Positions 1 to 5,296 of a stretch of DNA of 7,313 nucleotides are shown here, one piece after another. The stretch's first letter is position 1, and each line of letters opens with the position of its first letter. The translations under genes were made by a program, and so were the position numbers. The stretch lies in assembly GCA_017528675.1 (NCBI GenBank), contig JAFXOO010000169.1, positions 1 through 7,313 on the forward strand, in the 5' to 3' direction. The notes beneath the pieces were generated by a model that was given only the letters and a program-made list of their open reading frames with translations, did not search any database and had not been told where the DNA came from. Source of the stretch: Oscillospiraceae bacterium. GTDB taxonomy: Bacteria > Bacillota > Clostridia > Oscillospirales > Ruminococcaceae.

Positions 1-290
1 CTCGACCATGCGGTTGATGATCGCATTGAAGTCGAATTTTGCAAGCACATCCTGCACATTCGCAGAGAATCCGGCGAGGTAATCACGGAAATTCGCCTCG
101 ATGTTATCCGGATCCGCACACAGCAGGTCGAAGGTGTACCTGCTGGTATTGTAGAACTGATAACCGCTTGCCTTCGTCAGGAAACCGTCAATAACCGCAA
201 AGCCCTTCTTGCGCTCATATTCTTTCATGACGGCATCATGCGTCGGCAGCAGGCAGTCGTGGAACCGCTTCACGACCGTCATCGGGAGGA
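1..290 (-). pseudogene. hsdM: HsdM-family type I restriction methyltransferase, 5'-truncated, runs off the window
   Basis: The minus frame encodes LPMTVVKRFHDCLLPTHDAV followed about 30 residues later by SGYQFYNTSRYTFDLL, then DPDNIEANFRDYLAGFS and a VQDVLAKFDF stretch. This is the pattern of the N-terminal helical domain of HsdM, the modification subunit that methylates adenine in type I restriction systems. Family members normally have roughly 30-40 residues before the LPMTV segment. Here they are absent: the similarity begins where the hairpin at 291-323 ends. Upstream, the same frame passes through the hairpin and reaches the TGA stop of the dockerin gene at 352-354. The in-frame ATGs at 327 and about 286 have no visible ribosome site. 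The catalytic methylase motifs would lie left of position 1 and cannot be judged. Family call is from remembered motifs. I infer a decapitated gene; a functional shorter start is the alternative. Confidence 0.72.
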
Positions 291-323
291 AGAAGCAGCT
301 CCCCGGAATGGGGAGCTGCTTCT
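291..323 (-). terminator. Perfect 14-bp hairpin after the dockerin gene at 352-2400
   Basis: AGAAGCAGCTCCCC at 291-304 is the exact reverse complement of 310-323, with a five-base loop (305-309). It lies 28 bases beyond the dockerin stop on the minus strand and is followed there by a pyrimidine run (TTCCTCCC) and not a true U-tract. It is probably an intrinsic terminator, though the weak tail leaves efficiency uncertain. It also marks the edge of the hsdM fragment. Confidence 0.65.
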
Positions 324-351
324 GCATGAAGATGTTTATTTGCCGTATTCG

Positions 352-2400
352 TCAATGCACAAAATCCGTCAGTTTCACATCCTGTCCCGCACCGATCGCC
401 GCTGCATAGATCAGCACAACTGCCGCATCGCTCGCATTGATAGTGCCGTCATCATTGACATCCGCAACTGCTTCCTGCGCATCTGTCAGTCCGGATTCAT
501 TTCCGGCGCCGATGGCTGCTGCTGCAATGAGGATCTGTGCTGCATCGGAGGCGTTGATTGTGCCGTCGCGTGTCACATCACCCTGTGATGGTTCAGCATC
601 TCCTGAGAGCGCAGGGAGCTTCTCTCTCCACACATGTCCGCAGCCCGTGCAGGTATGTACGGCAAGTCCTTCACTCTCCATCGTGGGGTCCTTTTCTATG
701 ACGGTCTCGTAGGTATGCTTGATCTGGATCACCGATTCCTTGACACAGGCGGGGTTGCTTTTCGGATAAATCCGCAGCGTAAAGGAGGTCTCCGGGGCAT
801 CCTGTTCCAGAGTCAAGAACCTGTTTCCTTCTCTTTCCACATTTTCTGCTCCATCCGTGATTTCATAGACCATCTCTGTATCTGTGTATTCGCTGCTGGA
901 TTTTTCTAAACTAAACTTTAACCATAGCGTTGTATTAGCATCCACTACAGGGTATAAATCCCAGTAAAACTGATTGTTCCATGCCCACTCCCATACCGGA
1001 GCAAAGTCTGTGATGTACATTTCTTCCTTGGATTCTCCGCAATTCTCGCAGACGTATTTAACGGTTCCGTTCTCATCCATTTCTGACTGCTGTCTGAACT
1101 GATGCCCGCTCTGAATGTTTGTCTCTGTCCATTGGCTGGGATCCTTCAGACTGATTGTATAAAATGTCAGGAGCTGATTGTCCCAGTTGTACCAGACGAC
1201 CTGTCCGTCGTCGCATACCGGTACACAGTCAGAGAGATGACCGGAAAAGTCGTAGATTGTGCCACAGCTTCCGTCCTTCTGGACGATCGTGTAGTAGACA
1301 CGCTCCTCCCATTCCCACAGGAGCGTGAAGGTATCATCCTCGTTGTCAACAAGGTGCGGTGTCGTGGCAGATGCCTCTCCCTCAGGATGGCTTGTGACAT
1401 TGACTGTCCTGACTGAGGCGTTTTTCAGAGAATTTACCGGAACTGCGGAAATATAAATGTTTCTGGTGTTGCTCTTGCTGAAATTGCTCTGTTCAATGGT
1501 GGAGCCTGCTATGAGATAATGCGTGCTGCTCTTGCAGAATCCTCCTACAGAAGCACCAGTCCGATTATTACCAATGGTATTGTCGCCGAACGTGAACAGA
1601 TCCACCTTGGTGGATGACGATACAGCGCCGGTCAGCTTGCCGGTGCAGAGGCGGATAGAACGTGGATAAGCGTCGCCGTGGTCAATTACGGCAAACTGCT
1701 CTCCGTCGAGCAGAATGAACTGGTTGAATGAGTGACTGTCATAGCCCATAACCGATGACTTTCGGAGTTCATAGTTGGCTTCTGTGATCTTCAGGCTGTT
1801 CATATCAAGACGGACATGCATGTTGGCCTGATGGGAAACACCGTCTGTGTCAGGATACATGGTATGGCAGGTGTGGATGACCAACTCCTTGCCGTTATCG
1901 TCACAGCGCAGGCTGCCTCCACTGAACGGATATTTTGTATTGGCGCCCTTCAGCTCTGTAGAACCCAGCAGCATCCATTCCTGGTTGTACTTTGCGATGT
2001 GAAAGACCGGAAGTGTATCGTCATGGCTTGTATTATTCTGCCCGGTAATCACATAATAGCAGCCGTCCGATGCGGCATAAAACCCGCCATAAATTGGCAG
2101 CTCCATATCAATGATCTTCCGGTCGGTCAGGTAAAATTTCGTGTCATAGTATTCTACCAGGATCTTATTCGCAAGTGGACTGCCATACTGATCGCCCTGA
2201 ACGCGCATCCAGCCGGACTCGGTTCGGACAAGACTTGACGTGACGGGATCAGCGGTATCCAGGTAATTCTGCCTTCCGGTGTTTGAGCCGTTGTAGCATT
2301 CGCAAAGCAGGGGATTGCCTTCGGCTCTTGCTGTCATAGTCCCCATACTGCACCATGCAAGTGTGGCGGCGATGAGCAGCGCTACATGCTTTCGTTTCAT
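352..2400 (-). CDS. Secreted dockerin protein, propeller-like N-terminal region with two CxxC repeats
   Basis: 682 residues. Residues 1-26 form a signal peptide (MKRKHVALLIAATLAW, probable cleavage after ARA). Residues 30-430 are rich in beta-strand patterns with Trp, Tyr and Gly. Landmarks are MYPDTDGVSHQANMHV (181-196), SHSFNQFI (222-229) and DHGDAYPRSIRL (240-251), resembling secreted beta-propeller-like proteins of Firmicutes; I cannot name the family or a substrate. Two short repeats follow the pattern His, about 17-22 residues, Cys-x-x-Cys: H433 with C451/C454, and H562 with C584/C587. The second is the HTCTGCG module common in surface proteins of gut Clostridia. Residues 607-682 are a type I dockerin with loops DVTRDGTINASD and DVNDDGTINASD, each followed by an Ala-rich helix, ending KLTDFVH. 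AGGAGG at 2405-2410 lies only 4 bases before the ATG. Likely anchored to a scaffoldin; its activity is unknown. Confidence 0.93.
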   Translation of the reverse strand: MKRKHVALLIAATLAWCSMGTMTARAEGNPLLCECYNGSNTGRQNYLDTADPVTSSLVRTESGWMRVQGDQYGSPLANKILVEYYDTKFYLTDRKIIDMELPIYGGFYAASDGCYYVITGQNNTSHDDTLPVFHIAKYNQEWMLLGSTELKGANTKYPFSGGSLRCDDNGKELVIHTCHTMYPDTDGVSHQANMHVRLDMNSLKITEANYELRKSSVMGYDSHSFNQFILLDGEQFAVIDHGDAYPRSIRLCTGKLTGAVSSSTKVDLFTFGDNTIGNNRTGASVGGFCKSSTHYLIAGSTIEQSNFSKSNTRNIYISAVPVNSLKNASVRTVNVTSHPEGEASATTPHLVDNEDDTFTLLWEWEERVYYTIVQKDGSCGTIYDFSGHLSDCVPVCDDGQVVWYNWDNQLLTFYTISLKDPSQWTETNIQSGHQFRQQSEMDENGTVKYVCENCGESKEEMYITDFAPVWEWAWNNQFYWDLYPVVDANTTLWLKFSLEKSSSEYTDTEMVYEITDGAENVEREGNRFLTLEQDAPETSFTLRIYPKSNPACVKESVIQIKHTYETVIEKDPTMESEGLAVHTCTGCGHVWREKLPALSGDAEPSQGDVTRDGTINASDAAQILIAAAAIGAGNESGLTDAQEAVADVNDDGTINASDAAVVLIYAAAIGAGQDVKLTDFVH
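369..395. repeat. 27-bp direct repeat inside the dockerin 3' end, copy 1
   Basis: The 27 bases at 369-395, inside the dockerin tail of the gene at 352-2400, recur identically at 2838-2864 beyond the transglutaminase gene. A shorter 16-bp piece of the same tail (361-376, AAAATCCGTCAGTTTC) recurs at 4710-4725. These are shared dockerin coding ends and not a mobile-element terminus. Confidence 0.9.
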
Positions 2401-2542
2401 AGGACCTCCTATACTTCAAAACAGTCTTTACTTGTTATCCTCAATTTCGAGGCGCAAACAACGTCCTCTCTATTCTGCTTCAAAACTTAGAGTTAGTATC
2501 TGTTTGGATTACTGCTATAGACAATTACCCAAGCCAGCTTAG
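2401..2542 (-). other. Leader and upstream region of the dockerin gene at 352-2400
   Basis: This stretch contains the AGGAGG site (2405-2410). On the minus strand GTTTTGAAG occurs twice, about 64 bases apart, each time followed by an ATAG-purine-AGG string, so the ribosome-site region may be partly duplicated. An imperfect palindrome CCTCGAAATTGAGG lies near 2438-2451 on the minus strand and could be an operator. The best -35/-10 pair I can find (TTGTTT, 16 bases, GATAAC) is too weak to call a promoter. Confidence 0.35.
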
Positions 2543-2828
2543 CAGATTGATAAAAATCATAGCTGCGACGAAATCGAGGACTGTTTATTCTATCATGGCG
2601 CATCAGGTCCTGACGAACCTATTGAATCCATAGCAGATGGAGCAGTTCAACCAGGTTACCAACCTGCAGGCTCAGATAGTTATTATGGACACAGCGGAAG
2701 GCTATGCTCAAGGATTCTGGGATGGGGCAGGGATCATGCTGAATCATATAAGATTGCCCACGATGAATCATGCTGGTGTAGCACAGGATCTATATGGTCA
2801 AGTTCTGCGCATATCTTTTTCTATATAA
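2543..2828 (+). pseudogene. Possible plus-strand gene fragment of unknown function
   Basis: After an in-frame TAG at 2540-2542 the plus strand stays open until 2876. It encodes DEIEDCLFYHGASGPDEPIE, then an ESIADGAVQPGYQPAG stretch, YYGHSGRLCSRILGWGRDHA and ESYKIAHDESCW. The composition (acidic, Gly/Tyr/Trp-rich, well mixed) looks like real protein and the opposite strand has nothing comparable. There is no ATG, GTG or TTG start with a ribosome site, and the frame runs directly into the antisense of a dockerin tail at 2829. I read it as a fragment. The FYHGAS...SIADG...PG order faintly recalls the start of ADP-ribosyltransferase-fold domains, but this is a weak resemblance and no function should be inferred. 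It could also be chance. Confidence 0.28.
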
Positions 2829-2884
2829 TGAAACCCTTCAGTTTCACATCCTGTCCCGCACCGACAGCCGCCTCATAGATCAGC
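2829..2884 (-). pseudogene. Dockerin 3'-tail remnant, out of frame behind the transglutaminase gene
   Basis: Read on the minus strand in the frame one base off the gene at 2880-4358, this encodes LIYEAAVGAGQDVKLKGF and then IIY-like codons ending at a stop. It matches the last 19 residues of the dockerin gene at 352-2400 (LIYAAAIGAGQDVKLTDF), including 27 identical bases (2838-2864 with 369-395). Only the last half of the second dockerin helix and the tail survive, so it cannot fold as a dockerin. No terminator hairpin follows it. Confidence 0.85.
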
Positions 2885-4358
2885 GCTCCACAAGTCCGAA
2901 GAAGGCCTGCCATTCTCCGTTTTTGCCGTAATTTCCGCATTCGATATTGTAAACCTTCCCGTCGATCTCCACATAGGTCGTCCAGTGCACGCCGGGTGTG
3001 CCTTCCATCCAGACATCATAGCCCATATAGGCGAGCATGCCTGCCATAGCACCGTTATACTGGATGCACTGACCAAGCTGGTAGTTAAAGATCGCATCCA
3101 CATAGGTCTTAGCGACGATCTGATCCCAAAGATCACCGGCATACGCATACCGATTGGTGTAATGGATCCACTGGTGCGTGACGTAGAGCTTTTCTGCGTT
3201 GGTGTTTTCATCGGAGAAATGAGCAGCCGCAAAGGCATCCAGTGTCGCAATATCCTCATCACGGAGCTTGATGTGCTGGTAGACCTTGCCATCCTCTTTT
3301 TTACCCTCGTAGATATCATACTCTAGATGCGGCGAAAGCGCTGCATGATTCAGTAGATCAGCCGTCTCATTGTAGAGGTTGTAGCCGTTCTGATAAAACT
3401 CGTTTTTCGGGTCGATCTCTGGTGTGAAAGCCGTCAGCTTTTCCACACCGAGGACGCTTTTCAGGATCATCAATGCGTCGGTCTCATCCGGTACACCGTT
3501 CTGATTGACATCGGCTGCTGCGATCCTTTGCGGGAACACAAACTCGCCCATCATCAGATGTCTGTTCAGCGTGATAACATCAAGAAGATCGACTTTCTCA
3601 TCCGGGTATACATCTCCAGGTTCAAAGGGGGCACTGATAAACGGCTCATGATCCGGTTCGGTACTCTCAAAATAGACATGATACAAAACCGCAGGATACT
3701 TGTACTCGCCGATTGGTGTGCCATTTATGAGAACACGGTTCCACTCTTCCTCGGTGCCCTCATAGTAGATGTTACCCGGATGCAGCCACGAATCTGTCAA
3801 TGATTCATCGCTCATATAATACAAATGATCGATATACTTCAGCGATTTTGGAACAATGATCGGTACTGTCTGAAAATATCTGTCTGTCATGCTGAATTCA
3901 AACTGAACACCGCATCCTTCCGAAAAGGCAAATGCTCCGATAGCGGTCGTTCCTTCCCGAAGCCGGATCACATCCGGTTTGTTCCGCCCCTTCCAGGCGA
4001 TCACAACATTGCCGGCATAGACCAGTCCGGCTGGCTGCGTCTGATACCATCGTGTGCCGGCAAATGCCTGGGATCCGATGTAATAGACACTGTCCGGTAT
4101 GGAGATATCCATGATCTCCGAATGTCCCGCAAATGCGTATTCAAGAATGCCGGTGACAGGCTTTCCTTCGATCGTATCCGGAATGACGAGCTTTGACGGT
4201 GCTGTTTCCGGCACAAGGCCGGTGATCGTAACGCTGGTATCATAAATGGAGTAGGAAAAGATGTCTGCGGAGCTGCTCTCCGCCTGTGCCGGAAGAGCTG
4301 GCATTCCGGCAGTCATTGCTATAGCAGTCATGAAAGCTGTGATCTTCGTCATGTTCAT
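2880..4358 (-). CDS. Secreted LRR / internal dockerin / transglutaminase-like protein
   Basis: 492 residues from the ATG at 4358, chosen because GGAGGG (4366-4371) sits 7 bases upstream and a signal peptide follows at once (residues 1-26, cleavage after AQA). The frame extends to an ATG at 4517 but that part crosses the promoter. Residues 34-205 carry BspA-type leucine-rich repeats (LVIPDTIEGKPVTGI, ISIPDSVYYIGSQAFAGT). Residues 247-305 are a dockerin with loops DVYPDEKVDLLD and DVNQNGVPDETD. Residues about 320-490 are transglutaminase/protease-like, with candidate catalytic Cys431 (GQCIQYN), His458 (GVHWTTYVEIDG) and, less surely, Glu473. The family acts on peptide or protein amides; a cell-surface substrate is inferred. 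The stop TGA lies inside the fused dockerin remnant at 2829-2884, so the natural C-terminus may be lost. Its dockerin differs from the other two here. Confidence 0.93.
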   Translation of the reverse strand: MNMTKITAFMTAIAMTAGMPALPAQAESSSADIFSYSIYDTSVTITGLVPETAPSKLVIPDTIEGKPVTGILEYAFAGHSEIMDISIPDSVYYIGSQAFAGTRWYQTQPAGLVYAGNVVIAWKGRNKPDVIRLREGTTAIGAFAFSEGCGVQFEFSMTDRYFQTVPIIVPKSLKYIDHLYYMSDESLTDSWLHPGNIYYEGTEEEWNRVLINGTPIGEYKYPAVLYHVYFESTEPDHEPFISAPFEPGDVYPDEKVDLLDVITLNRHLMMGEFVFPQRIAAADVNQNGVPDETDALMILKSVLGVEKLTAFTPEIDPKNEFYQNGYNLYNETADLLNHAALSPHLEYDIYEGKKEDGKVYQHIKLRDEDIATLDAFAAAHFSDENTNAEKLYVTHQWIHYTNRYAYAGDLWDQIVAKTYVDAIFNYQLGQCIQYNGAMAGMLAYMGYDVWMEGTPGVHWTTYVEIDGKVYNIECGNYGKNGEWQAFFGLVER

Positions 4359-4365
4359 GAAATCA

Positions 4366-4371
4366 CCCTCC
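4366..4371 (-). promoter_or_regulatory. Ribosome binding site that sets the transglutaminase gene start
   Basis: GGAGGG on the minus strand lies 7 bases before the ATG at 4358. A second in-frame ATG two codons later (4352) would have 13 bases of spacing and is less likely. Confidence 0.85.
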
Positions 4372-4424
4372 AGATCATGGTTCAGTCTCGGATTAGATGG
4401 CTTTGCGTGGATCAAACCACTTCT

Positions 4425-4453
4425 ATTATAGCATGAATTGAAGCGAAAATCAA
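4425..4453 (-). promoter_or_regulatory. Sigma-A promoter of the transglutaminase-like gene
   Basis: On the minus strand TTGATT (4448-4453) and a perfect TATAAT (4425-4430) are separated by exactly 17 bases. The spacer ends TGC, which makes an extended -10 element. Transcription should start near 4418, giving a leader of about 60 bases that contains the ribosome site. No operator-like repeat overlaps it. This supports independent transcription of the gene. Confidence 0.85.
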
Positions 4454-4460
4454 GTACCGA

Positions 4461-4507
4461 CAGGGGCGGCAAGCACCTGAAATAGGACTTTATCGACAAA
4501 CTGATAG
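4461..4507. repeat. Intergenic repeat, copy 1
   Basis: The plus strand reads CAGGGGCGGCAAGCACCTG, a short spacer, then ACTTTATCGACAAACTGATAG and directly the hairpin at 4504-4530. The same order, with small indels, recurs at 5213-5254. Both copies lie just downstream of a dockerin tail on the minus strand. Part of the first segment can pair (CAGG with CCTG). Confidence 0.6.
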
Positions 4508-4530
4508 TTCCCGGCACTGCCGGGAACTAT
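4504..4530 (-). terminator. Perfect 12-bp hairpin after a dockerin tail remnant
   Basis: ATAGTTCCCGGC at 4504-4515 is the reverse complement of 4519-4530, with a three-base loop. It lies 21 bases beyond the stop of the tail remnant at 4552-4614. Neither side has a clean U-tract (CAGTTTGTCG on the minus side, TTCTGTTCG on the plus side). It is best read as the surviving terminator of a lost dockerin gene, and it may also insulate the downstream promoter at 4425-4453. Confidence 0.6.
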
Positions 4531-4551
4531 TTCTGTTCGTAAAGAATCGGG

Positions 4552-4614
4552 TTATGCGTTTTTTACAAAATCCGTGACCGTTGCATCCGTGTGTCCTTCG
4601 CAGACAGCAGCGGC
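4552..4614 (-). pseudogene. Isolated dockerin C-terminal tail remnant
   Basis: The minus strand encodes AAAVCEGHTDATVTDFVKNA and a TAA stop. It aligns with the end of the intact dockerin at 5297-7264 (SAAVGAGHTDAKIIDFVH). Upstream codons stop resembling a dockerin and a stop appears nine codons before the alanines, so only the tail remains. The hairpin at 4504-4530 follows it as a terminator would. Confidence 0.75.
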
Positions 4615-4649
4615 AATTTGGCACTCATGTTGCTATATTGAAAGGCTGA

Positions 4650-4671
4650 GGACCCGGCATTGCCAGAGCCC
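4650..4671 (-). terminator. Imperfect hairpin after the frameshifted pseudogene
   Basis: The minus strand folds as a six-pair stem (two G-U pairs), one bulged U, and three pairs closing a three-base loop. It lies about 30 bases past the TAA at 4701-4703. Its apex sequence (CCCGGCATTGCC on the plus strand) nearly matches that of the hairpin at 4504-4530, and both are followed on the minus strand by TCAG within a few bases. It could be a decayed terminator copy; no U-tract is present. Confidence 0.35.
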
Positions 4672-4700
4672 ATCGTTCACAAACTATATCGTGTTTTCTG

Positions 4701-5110
4701 TTAGTGGATAAAATCCGTCAGTTTCTCATCTAACATGGCAGAGTATCTTATTCTCGTTGCATAATCTGATAATTGTTTCTTAACCTCATCAGGAAACTCT
4801 AATCCTACACATTCTTCTTGCAGAATTATTCTGCAAAAAGCCTTAACAAAGTTTTTCCTTAGCAAAATTATCTTTTGACAGCTCTTCAAAACTGAGACTT
4901 ACAACAGTATATTCATTTTGCAAAGCATAACAGAGAGCACATTTTGGGGTATCTGCCCTATTAGCATCATCGACATGAAAGCTTCTCTGCATGATTTCAT
5001 AGCGCTATAAAAAAATCATCAATACCGAGTATCTTCCTGAAGCCAGGTTCAGCCTCGTTCAGTACATCCGCTATTCTCAGGATTGTATCTATGACCTCCA
5101 ATGATAAAAA
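4701..5110 (-). pseudogene. AT-rich gene remnant with two frameshifts and a dockerin-like tail
   Basis: Three consecutive minus frames give one coherent protein. Frame one (from 5110) reads VIDTILRIADVLNEAEPGF, then RKILGIDDFFIAL and a stop. Frame two, entered between about 5005 and 4999, reads YEIMQRSFHVDDANRADTPK, then CALCYALQNEYTVV and SLSFEELSKDNFAKEKLC before a stop at 4843-4845. Frame three, entered near 4845-4862, reads KAFCRIILQEECVGLEFPDE and ends MLDEKLTDFIH at 4701. Each join needs one extra base to be removed. The only intact piece is a 62-codon frame starting at 4889, which has no ribosome site. I do not recognise the family. The last 30 bases match 25 of 30 of the dockerin gene end at 352-381, so the final DEKLTDFIH is a grafted dockerin tail. 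The interval is visibly more AT-rich than the dockerin genes. Confidence 0.6.
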
Positions 5111-5112
5111 TC

Positions 5113-5142
5113 AGCAGTAGGCAAACAAACTTGACTACTGCT
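5113..5142 (-). terminator. Hairpin with U-tract, minus strand
   Basis: AGCAGTAG and CTACTGCT form an 8-bp perfect stem with a 14-base loop. On the minus strand the stem is followed by GATTTTTATC, a usable U-tract. It could be a second terminator for the GLUG dockerin gene or the end of an unseen upstream transcript. It overlaps the -35 box of the plus-strand promoter candidate at 5131-5159. Confidence 0.4.
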
Positions 5143-5159
5143 CATAGAAATCATATATT
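5131..5159 (+). promoter_or_regulatory. Candidate plus-strand sigma-A promoter
   Basis: TTGACT (5131-5136) and TATATT (5154-5159) are spaced by exactly 17 bases, each one base from consensus. It points rightward into 5166-5290, where no coding frame fits, and then to the antisense of the GLUG dockerin gene. The surroundings are AT-rich, so chance is possible. Confidence 0.4.
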
Positions 5160-5212
5160 ATAGAATCTCAAAATATCGTGGGTTTCAAGTGTTCAATAGG
5201 GGATAAGGGGTG

Positions 5213-5254
5213 CAGGGGCGAAGCCTGCAAAATCACTTTTTGACAGACTGAGAG
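5213..5254. repeat. Intergenic repeat, copy 2
   Basis: The plus strand reads CAGGGGCGAAGCCTGC, a spacer, then ACTTTTTGACAGACTGAGAG leading straight into a hairpin. It parallels 4461-4507: 17 of 21 aligned positions agree in the second half, and the CAGGGGCG...AAGC core is shared in the first half. Confidence 0.6.
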
Positions 5255-5284
5255 CCGGAGCCTCCCTTTCAGGGGGCCCCGGCT
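5253..5284 (-). terminator. GC-rich hairpin after the GLUG dockerin gene
   Basis: On the minus strand AGCCGGGGCCCCC pairs with GGGAGGCTCCGGCT (one G-U pair, one mismatch) around a short UGAAA-type loop. It starts 12 bases past the stop codon at 5297-5299, which is where a terminator is expected. The following minus-strand sequence CTCAGTCTGTC has no U-tract; on the plus strand the stem is followed by TTTCATC, so it might act in both directions. Confidence 0.6.
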
Positions 5285-5296
5285 TTCATCATGGAA

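Larger units (their letters stand above)
5166..5290 (+). ncRNA. Candidate small structured RNA
   Basis: Starting from the promoter candidate at 5131-5159, a transcript of about 120 bases would hold a 6-bp hairpin (TGCAGG 5211-5216 with CCTGCA 5224-5229), the repeat segment at 5235-5254, and the strong hairpin at 5253-5284 followed by TTTCATC. Promoter, compact stems and a terminator-like end in that order fit a small RNA. No known RNA family is recognised. The alternative is that the hairpins are only the terminator region of the gene on the other strand. Confidence 0.25.

Noticed and set aside
238..909. Several plus-strand frames of 90-116 codons opposite the dockerin and CxxC region
   Set aside because: They are antisense shadows of a clear minus-strand gene; the biased Asp/Ala/Gly codons of the dockerin leave the opposite frames open. 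No ribosome sites precede them.
2430..2465. Promoter for the gene at 352-2400 (TTGTTT, 16 bases, GATAAC)
   Set aside because: Only 3 of 6 and 4 of 6 consensus matches in an AT-rich leader; not better than chance.
2801..2829. Plus-strand TATAAT at 2824-2829 as a promoter
   Set aside because: No acceptable -35 box lies 15-19 bases upstream, and it would read only into antisense of the gene at 2880-4358.
2829..2890. Programmed frameshift adding a dockerin tail to the transglutaminase-like protein
   Set aside because: There is no slippery heptamer near the stop, and the tail lacks the calcium loops, so the product could not be a dockerin.
4359..4517. N-terminal extension of the transglutaminase-like protein to the ATG at 4517
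   Set aside because: It crosses a strong TATAAT promoter and precedes a good ribosome site and signal peptide; 4358 is the real start.
4701..4889. Intact small protein of 62 codons
   Set aside because: There is no ribosome site, and the coherent upstream protein sequence continues in another frame, so it is the end of a pseudogene.
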